A stretch of 64,000 nt of DNA. Source: an uncultured Bacteroidales bacterium. GTDB lineage: Bacteria > Bacteroidota > Bacteroidia > Bacteroidales > UBA932. Under the pieces are notes generated by a model, which had not been told where the DNA came from, made no database searches, and saw nothing but the letters and a program-made list of their open reading frames with translations. Positions 59,151 through 64,000 of this stretch are shown piece after piece. The stretch is taken from the NCBI GenBank assembly GCA_905234795.1, contig CAJOIQ010000003.1, positions 1-64,000 of the forward strand, given 5' to 3'. The stretch's first letter is position 1, and every line of letters starts with the position of its first letter. Position numbers and translations under genes: made by a program.

Positions 59151-60359
59151 CTAGAAGGGAATCGACAGGCCTGCACCAAGGGTAACCCCCAGGGTTTGGA
59201 AGGAAATGGTGGAGACGCTGGCGGTAGCACAGAGGAATTTCCATCGGAACAATATACCGGCCGATAAGGCTACGCCCCGGGCCGAAAGGTCCTTGATCTG
59301 CGCCCACTGCCCTTCGGTGTCTTCCCAGAAGATGGATCTATGCCCGTAACCTGCTGTGGCATAGGCCCCCAGCCAGTCAATGAAACAATAGTACCCTCCG
59401 GTACTCAGGCAAAGTTGAGAGACTTTGTGGCTGCCCTCCGGCCAAATGTAGCCTTCTCCGTCTGTCCTTGAACCGGAACTGTTTGCGGAGTAGGTTGCCC
59501 GAACGGTCTTGAAGTTGGATTGGGCAGAGACTATACCACCCCATTTCTTCCCCACTGTTATACATAGGCCGGGCACTGTTTCTGGTGCGAGAGAAATAGT
59601 AGCCAGGATATTGATGCGCAGAGGAGTGGGTGCTTCGGGGAGCACCATCTCTTGCCTTTTGGGGGGCAGTGCAACGGGGCCGATGGGGAGAGAAGGGCCA
59701 TCAACCGGCCGGAAAAGAGAATAGCCGGATGCAATGGCGGCTTGTCCGGTTCGGGGCTTCTGCTCTTCCACGATAATAGTCTTCGCCGGAGTTTCTTTTA
59801 CTGAGGTTTCTTTCTGAGTAGGAGCCGGGGCATAGAGATCTCCGGCAATACGCCGGATGGCTGCCACCTCACTCTCGATATGCGTCATCGGAATCTGAAA
59901 CCTGGCCGGAGCGATATCCGCGTGAAGTAGGAGCCAGGATTTCAACGTGTTCCTCCCCGAGAGCTGGTGCTCCGGGGGAAGGCTGCACAGATAGTACCAA
60001 GCCCAGGTGTAGTAGGTTTTCCTAACCGCATCATCCTGGCTTTTTTGTCCTTGTTCCAGGATGTCTGCAGCCCTGTTCTGCCGGGCCTGAAAGAGAGCAT
60101 CCAAGCCTGTCCCACTTAGAGACAGGGTGGTCTTTCCGTTCCGCATCTGCTCTACGGCAGAGCGGGAGATATCTGTCCTGTAAGTCTCTGCCAGGGCGGG
60201 TGTCTCAAAAGGAACTACCTGGCCCACTTGATGGATCAGGGCGTCCAGGGCCTGCTGGTAAGAATTGCCTTGTCCGTAAAAGTCCCGACGGATGTAGTCC
60301 TGTCCCCAGAGGGGAAGGACCAGGATAAGTAGGAGTAATGAGAGCAAGCTTTTTTTCAT
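59151..60359 (-). CDS. Secreted protein with outer-membrane-like C-terminus, unknown function
   Basis: 402 residues; signal MKKSLLSLLLLILVLPLWGQ. The N-terminal part is helical (NSYQQALDALIHQVGQV) with Pro-rich linker near 215-250; from about residue 250 the pattern alternates as in beta-barrels (INILATISLAPETVPGLCIT, then FQTLGVTLGAGLSIPF), ending in Phe as outer-membrane proteins do. No family recognised. It starts at the stop of the lipoprotein gene (1-base overlap), so the two are co-translated. Confidence 0.8.
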   Translation of the reverse strand: MKKSLLSLLLLILVLPLWGQDYIRRDFYGQGNSYQQALDALIHQVGQVVPFETPALAETYRTDISRSAVEQMRNGKTTLSLSGTGLDALFQARQNRAADILEQGQKSQDDAVRKTYYTWAWYYLCSLPPEHQLSGRNTLKSWLLLHADIAPARFQIPMTHIESEVAAIRRIAGDLYAPAPTQKETSVKETPAKTIIVEEQKPRTGQAAIASGYSLFRPVDGPSLPIGPVALPPKRQEMVLPEAPTPLRINILATISLAPETVPGLCITVGKKWGGIVSAQSNFKTVRATYSANSSGSRTDGEGYIWPEGSHKVSQLCLSTGGYYCFIDWLGAYATAGYGHRSIFWEDTEGQWAQIKDLSARGVALSAGILFRWKFLCATASVSTISFQTLGVTLGAGLSIPF

Positions 60360-60925
60360 CAGAATGCCCTCCTGTAATCGGCCGAAAGGGATTCCAGCCG
60401 GGCTTTCTGAGATGGGGTAGGATGTCCTGTCGCCTTCTGAAGCGTCTGGATAACAGTCTCTTTGAGGGACTGAAGCCTGGAGAAATCGCTTCTGTTAAGG
60501 TGTTTACCTCGCTGGGCTTTGCAGGCTTTGCAAAGTGTTTCATAGCTTTGTACAACATGTTCCCAGGATTGACGGTCGGCTTCCCGGGCTTCTTCTACAC
60601 GAGTAACCCATGTGTTGCGAAGCCTGTCCACACTATCATCCTCGGCCAGGATGCGGCCATCCTTGTCGGACAGGAAGCCGGTTTCTCCCTGAGTGAGAAG
60701 GGCTATCTCGTTGTCCAAAAACTCTATTGCGTCGTATTCAGAGGGGAGAGCCGGCTCCCCATTCTCCTTGACCAGTCCATATCGGCCTCCCTGCAGCACA
60801 ATCTCCCTTCCATTGAAGCAGGGCCATTGGCCTTCTATGGGAAGGGCAACGGAATCAAGAACCTCTTGCTGATGAGCGCAAGAGAGAAGAAGCAAGCACA
60901 GGATGATATGGAACTTATCCAGCAT
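60359..60925 (-). CDS. Small lipoprotein with WG-repeat-like segment
   Basis: 188 residues; signal MLDKFHIILCLLLLSC with lipobox LSC. Residues ~45-100 show a repeat-like beta unit (GGRYGLVKENGEPALPSEYD, GETGFLSDKDGRIL) resembling WG/KWG repeats. The C-terminus is helical and contains two close Cys (ETLCKACKAQRG). Function unknown. It is divergent from the Ser/Thr kinase gene. Confidence 0.82.
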   Translation of the reverse strand: MLDKFHIILCLLLLSCAHQQEVLDSVALPIEGQWPCFNGREIVLQGGRYGLVKENGEPALPSEYDAIEFLDNEIALLTQGETGFLSDKDGRILAEDDSVDRLRNTWVTRVEEAREADRQSWEHVVQSYETLCKACKAQRGKHLNRSDFSRLQSLKETVIQTLQKATGHPTPSQKARLESLSADYRRAF

Positions 60926-60932
60926 ATTCTTA

Positions 60933-60940
60933 CAAATTTA
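60933..60940 (-). promoter_or_regulatory. -7 box for the lipoprotein gene
   Basis: TAAATTTG on the minus strand, 7 bases before the ATG at 60925; pairs back to back with the kinase promoter. Confidence 0.45.
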
Positions 60941-60952
60941 GAAAAAATTCCT

Positions 60953-60960
60953 TAAATTTG
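60953..60960 (+). promoter_or_regulatory. -7 box for the Ser/Thr kinase gene
   Basis: TAAATTTG, 9 bases before the ATG at 60970. Divergent from the box at 60933-60940. Confidence 0.45.
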
Positions 60961-60969
60961 GCTTCAGCT

Positions 60970-61860
60970 ATGGCTGGAAAACCTTTATTTGACGCCCCCT
61001 CCGGTTTTTTTGAAGACTGGGATAAAGACAGAGCGGAAGAAAATCTTGCCCTGGAGCGACTGGGTGCCCCGGGCTCCGGCATTACGCAGTTATTTAAGAG
61101 TCGCAGTGGAGGGCGAAATCGCTTGTACAAGGTTTTGTCACCTCAATTCAGAGGACAACTTTTGTATGAAAGCATTCTGCGGAAGGAATTCGAAATAGGC
61201 TTTTCCCTTACTCATCCGGGCATCTGTGCCTATTACGCTTTTTCTCCTTTAGAAGGGTATGGAAATGCGATTGAATTGGAGTGGATAGAAGGTTGCACGC
61301 TCCGAGAATGGTTAGAGCAGAAGCCTTCGCGTGCCTTACGTGTTGCTGTTCTGGACGAACTTCTGGATGCCTTGGCATATATGCATCGGAAGCAGATAAT
61401 CCACAGGGACTTAAAGCCGGAGAATATCATGATTACTTATCAGGGTAATCACGTGAAAATCATAGATTTTGGCTTCTCGGATTCCGATACCCACGCCGTG
61501 AACAAAGGTGCCGCTGGAACGCGGGCTTATGCTGCACCGGAGTTGTTGGATGGAAAGGGGGCCGATGAAAGGAGTGACATTTGGTCCGTGGGGGCCATTA
61601 TGGAGGAGCTTGTGCCGGGATGGAGTTCTGTGGCCAAACGTTGCAAGGCCGAAGATCCTGCGAAGCGTTATGACAGCGTCCCCGCTTTGCAAAAAGCCCT
61701 TGCCAGAAGGCGAAGGCTTTGGGTGATTCCTATGCTAATGCTGATTCTTCTGGTTTTGGGCCTGGCCATCTGGTTCCGAACTTATTCTGACACGGATTTA
61801 GATGCCCTGGTTCGGGAGGCCGAAGAAGCCATCTCCTCTACAATTTCTTTATCAGAGTAA
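60970..61860 (+). CDS. Membrane Ser/Thr protein kinase (Hanks type)
   Basis: 296 residues from ATG 60970 (MAGKPLFDAPSGFFEDWDKD); a TTG four codons earlier lies inside the promoter box. Catalytic lysine candidate Lys54 (RLYKVLS), HRDLKPEN at 145-152 with Asp147, DFG at 166-168, APE at 189-191. The glycine-rich loop is poorly conserved. One membrane helix at about 250-271 (LWVIPMLMLILLVLGLAIWF), then a ~25-residue tail without sensor domain. Its 3' end overlaps the convergent gene by 23 bases. Confidence 0.9.
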   Translation: MAGKPLFDAPSGFFEDWDKDRAEENLALERLGAPGSGITQLFKSRSGGRNRLYKVLSPQFRGQLLYESILRKEFEIGFSLTHPGICAYYAFSPLEGYGNAIELEWIEGCTLREWLEQKPSRALRVAVLDELLDALAYMHRKQIIHRDLKPENIMITYQGNHVKIIDFGFSDSDTHAVNKGAAGTRAYAAPELLDGKGADERSDIWSVGAIMEELVPGWSSVAKRCKAEDPAKRYDSVPALQKALARRRRLWVIPMLMLILLVLGLAIWFRTYSDTDLDALVREAEEAISSTISLSE

Positions 61861-62404
61861 TGCCATCCTTATAGCCGGCCACGTACATAGGAGTAAGCGT
61901 CCCGTTCCTTTCAATGTGGGGAATATATACCGGATAGCCTTTAACAATAGCTGGCAGGACAAATTGATCACCCTTCAGTAGAGAGGCGTTCTGAACATCC
62001 ACCACTTCATAACGATCACTTCCTTTATATTCCAGTGTTACCAGGCGGTCCGGGTTCCAGCCAATCCGTACCCTCTCGCCAGGCTTAAGGCTTTCTGACA
62101 CCAGGCTGTCTTCTGACAAGAAACCGGAAACGAACTCATTGTTCTCATGAATCTGCTCGCAGAAGCTTTCAAAATTCTGATAACCGATGTATCGGCTCAG
62201 AACATCCAGTGTGTAGGTCCTTGGGTTAGACAAGTAGTTGACATATCCCCAGAGACGTTTGAGCGTAGAGGCCGACAGTAGTTCGGAGGTGGCATTTTCT
62301 ATGTCCTCCGATAGATTGTCAAAGTCGGCCGGCTTGGCCACATTGCCAAAACGGGATTCAACTTGCATTAAAAGGATATGTATTTCGGGAATCTGTTCGT
62401 TCAT
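61838..62404 (-). CDS. Conserved-looking protein of unknown function
   Basis: 188 residues, no signal peptide, so cytoplasmic. The N-terminal half is helical and has a segment SASTLKRLWGYVNYLSNPRT followed by YTLDVLSRYIGYQNFESFCE that recalls DNA-binding or adaptor helices in Bacteroidales proteins; the C-terminal half is beta-rich (GERVRIGWNPDRLVTLEYKG, SDRYEVVDVQNASLLKGDQF). Function not known. It follows the Fn3-like lipoprotein gene by 3 bases and overlaps the kinase 3' end. Confidence 0.75.
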   Translation of the reverse strand: MNEQIPEIHILLMQVESRFGNVAKPADFDNLSEDIENATSELLSASTLKRLWGYVNYLSNPRTYTLDVLSRYIGYQNFESFCEQIHENNEFVSGFLSEDSLVSESLKPGERVRIGWNPDRLVTLEYKGSDRYEVVDVQNASLLKGDQFVLPAIVKGYPVYIPHIERNGTLTPMYVAGYKDGITLIKKL

Positions 62405-62407
62405 GGT

Positions 62408-63922
62408 TTAGGGGATGGAGAAGGTAAAGGTATCACTCCTATGGTAACTCTCACCGTGGGTGAAGAAAGCATAGTAATAATAGGTTGTTCCGCTTTGTAA
62501 TCCCGAAAGGGCTTTCTGGAATCCGTCTTCAGTGAGGGTGGCACTGTACTCCACATAGTCATACTGGGAGGTGGAGATGCCGAATCCTATGGATGAAACA
62601 CCGTCCAAACTGCTCAGGATGGCTTTCAGCCGGGCCAATGTCCCGTCCACTTCGGCCGAGACGGAAACGAAACTCACATCTGCTGATAAAGATTTTTTTG
62701 TATAGAATTCAAGGAGGTCTGAAACGATGTTGCCGGCTGCTGTCTGAACCCAGACGTAAAAGCGATATTGCGTATCGGGAGACAAGTCGCTCCATTGTAA
62801 GGATATCCGTCCGTCTGTCTGTACGGCGGCTGCCCTTTCCACATAGCTGTCCCCGGCACTTGCCAGGGAAAATCCTGCCGCAATGACACCTTCCGTGCTG
62901 GTTAGCCGGGCCTTCAGGACTACGGCAGTTTCTTCCGCCGTGGCGCCGATGTCCATGATGTGGATGGATGTGTCTTTGGCAGTGTGGAAGCTGGAGAAAT
63001 CGGAGGTGATTCGGCTCCCGTCCACCATCACAAATGCGTAATAGGTGTAGTCTGTGTCGGGAAGCAGTTGCCCGACTTCGGCCTTCAGGGTACTGCTTTC
63101 CAGAATTGCGGCATATTCTACCGGGGTTCTTCCCTCGCGGGACAGGCCGAATCCGCAGTACTCCACATAGGTGGGATCGTCAATCAAGGCCGTCAGGACT
63201 GCGGAGAAAGATTCGGGTTCGGCTTCCAGGGAGATGAAGGAAACGTCGTGGACTTCTTCTTCCGTCCGAAAAGAGGCTACTCCGGAGCTGATGCGGGATT
63301 CCCGTTGAACAACCCATGCGTAGAACAGGTATTCCGAGTTAGGCTCCAGGTTATCCACCGTCAGGGAAAAACCGTCACCAGAAAGAGTTGTGGGGAAGTC
63401 TTGATAGGATTGGCCATCGGCCGAAAGAGAGAACCCGACGGCAGTGACATCCTGGGTCTCGCTGAGTGTCGCGCCCAGGATAGCCGAATGTGTACCCGGA
63501 ACGGCGAAGACGGAACTGAAGCTGGCGCTGGGCCCGACGGGCTCCGGAGGTGTTGGCGCCAGCGTCCGGAATGATCTTCCGGGCGTCTGGATACGGGCTG
63601 CCCCGTTGGCAATAAAGGCGTAGAATTCGTACTCGGTATTGGGCTCCAGCCTGGAGGGAATGGCAGTAAAGCTCATTTCCCCTTCATTGAGCTGGGCCTT
63701 GTACTCCCGGATATTTCCGTCTTTCACAATTCCGAATCCGCAGGATGTGAGGTTGGCCGGACCGCTCAAGGAAGCGTACAGGCTCACAGCATCGGCCTGG
63801 GGCAGTACCTCCGTGGAGATGATTTGCGGTATCAGCAGGGTAACCAGCGGCTCTGCCGGCTTTCCACAGGAGAAAGCCGACATCGCAGCTAGAATAAATC
63901 CTATGTATCGCAAAACCTTCAC
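62408..63922 (-). CDS. Lipoprotein of five Fn3-like repeats
   Basis: 504 residues starting at GTG 63922 (next Met is inside the signal peptide). Signal and lipobox FSC at about residue 19. Five units of ~90 residues follow, each ending in a strand like LEPNTEYEFYAFIANGAARI, LEPNSEYLFYAWVVQRESRI, LLPDTDYTYYAFVMVDGSRI, LSPDTQYRFYVWVQTAAGNI or LQSGTTYYYYAFFTHGESYH, each also with a GFG/GFS turn. A cell-surface adhesion or scaffold role is likely. Promoter box TAACTTTG lies 4 bases ahead. Confidence 0.85.
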   Translation of the reverse strand: MKVLRYIGFILAAMSAFSCGKPAEPLVTLLIPQIISTEVLPQADAVSLYASLSGPANLTSCGFGIVKDGNIREYKAQLNEGEMSFTAIPSRLEPNTEYEFYAFIANGAARIQTPGRSFRTLAPTPPEPVGPSASFSSVFAVPGTHSAILGATLSETQDVTAVGFSLSADGQSYQDFPTTLSGDGFSLTVDNLEPNSEYLFYAWVVQRESRISSGVASFRTEEEVHDVSFISLEAEPESFSAVLTALIDDPTYVEYCGFGLSREGRTPVEYAAILESSTLKAEVGQLLPDTDYTYYAFVMVDGSRITSDFSSFHTAKDTSIHIMDIGATAEETAVVLKARLTSTEGVIAAGFSLASAGDSYVERAAAVQTDGRISLQWSDLSPDTQYRFYVWVQTAAGNIVSDLLEFYTKKSLSADVSFVSVSAEVDGTLARLKAILSSLDGVSSIGFGISTSQYDYVEYSATLTEDGFQKALSGLQSGTTYYYYAFFTHGESYHRSDTFTFSIP

Positions 63923-63926
63923 TATA

Positions 63927-63934
63927 CAAAGTTA
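63927..63934 (-). promoter_or_regulatory. -7 box for the Fn3-like lipoprotein gene
   Basis: TAACTTTG on the minus strand, 4 bases before the GTG start, with a TTG about 18 bases further upstream. Leaderless transcript likely. Confidence 0.5.
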
Positions 63935-63941
63935 CAATTTC

Positions 63942-64000
63942 CTACCAATTCTCAATCTGACCGCCAATGTCAATGGCCACTTTTTCGGGATTGTCGCTCA
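63942..64000 (-). CDS. C-terminal end of an unidentified protein (truncated by window edge)
   Basis: The minus strand enters the window in frame as SDNPEKVAIDIGGQIENW and stops at 63942-63944 (TAG). Too short to identify. It is encoded on the same strand, 20 bases ahead of the Fn3-like lipoprotein gene. Confidence 0.5.
   Translation of the reverse strand, partial: SDNPEKVAIDIGGQIENW

Overview
The window is a chromosomal segment from a GC-rich member of the Bacteroidales, probably an uncultured gut-type lineage. Three things point there: the gene order tuf, tRNA-Trp, secE, nusG, rplKAJL, rpoB, rpoC; Bacteroidetes promoters of the TAnnTTTG type in front of many genes; and lipoproteins and SusA/SusB-like glycosidases. 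Genus cannot be settled from this sequence alone.

Layout. 1-11.7 kb: translation/transcription core operon (tuf 3' end to rpoC), with clear terminators after tuf, rplL and rpoC; rpoB carries an apparent reading-frame break. 11.7-25 kb: a lipoprotein, cysS, exonuclease III, a broken Ig-like lipoprotein gene, a PfkB kinase, a flippase-like membrane protein, aroE, ssb, a TrmH-type methyltransferase, a SpoIIE-type phosphatase, lysS and another lipoprotein. 25-35 kb: three glycoside hydrolases (GH13, GH13, GH97) forming an alpha-glucan set without SusC/SusD, then a TGS-linked nucleoside kinase, a long PRTase-like protein and a CodB-like permease that look like a pyrimidine or nucleobase salvage group. 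35-43 kb: uvrA, GNAT, an oxidoreductase, an acyl-CoA ligase and two tandem deoxynucleoside kinases. 43-51.4 kb: MBL hydrolase, birA, an acyltransferase, an unknown secreted protein, glycerate kinase, a DUF1232 protein, recJ, aroK and an EamA transporter. 51.4-58 kb: a minus-strand run exbB-exbD-tonB-rluB-era-parC. 58-64 kb: an accessory-looking tract with an AT-rich KilA-N gene, a Ser/Thr kinase, secreted proteins and an Fn3-like repeat lipoprotein.

The most interesting signal is two families of small palindromic elements. Family P (three copies plus a fragment) sits in frame inside cysS, the TrmH methyltransferase and an acyltransferase gene. Each copy has a conserved 25-base core flanked by arms that differ between copies but remain self-complementary, resembling Rickettsia palindromic elements in behaviour. 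Family R (four copies) sits between genes, mostly convergent ones; two copies supply the stop codon of the neighbouring gene, and one abuts what looks like the first 20 residues of a REP-associated (Y1-type) transposase. Together they suggest a REP-like mobile-palindrome system in this Bacteroidales lineage. A second general signal is that several good TAnnTTTG promoters lie only 3-9 bases before the start codon, which implies leaderless mRNAs.
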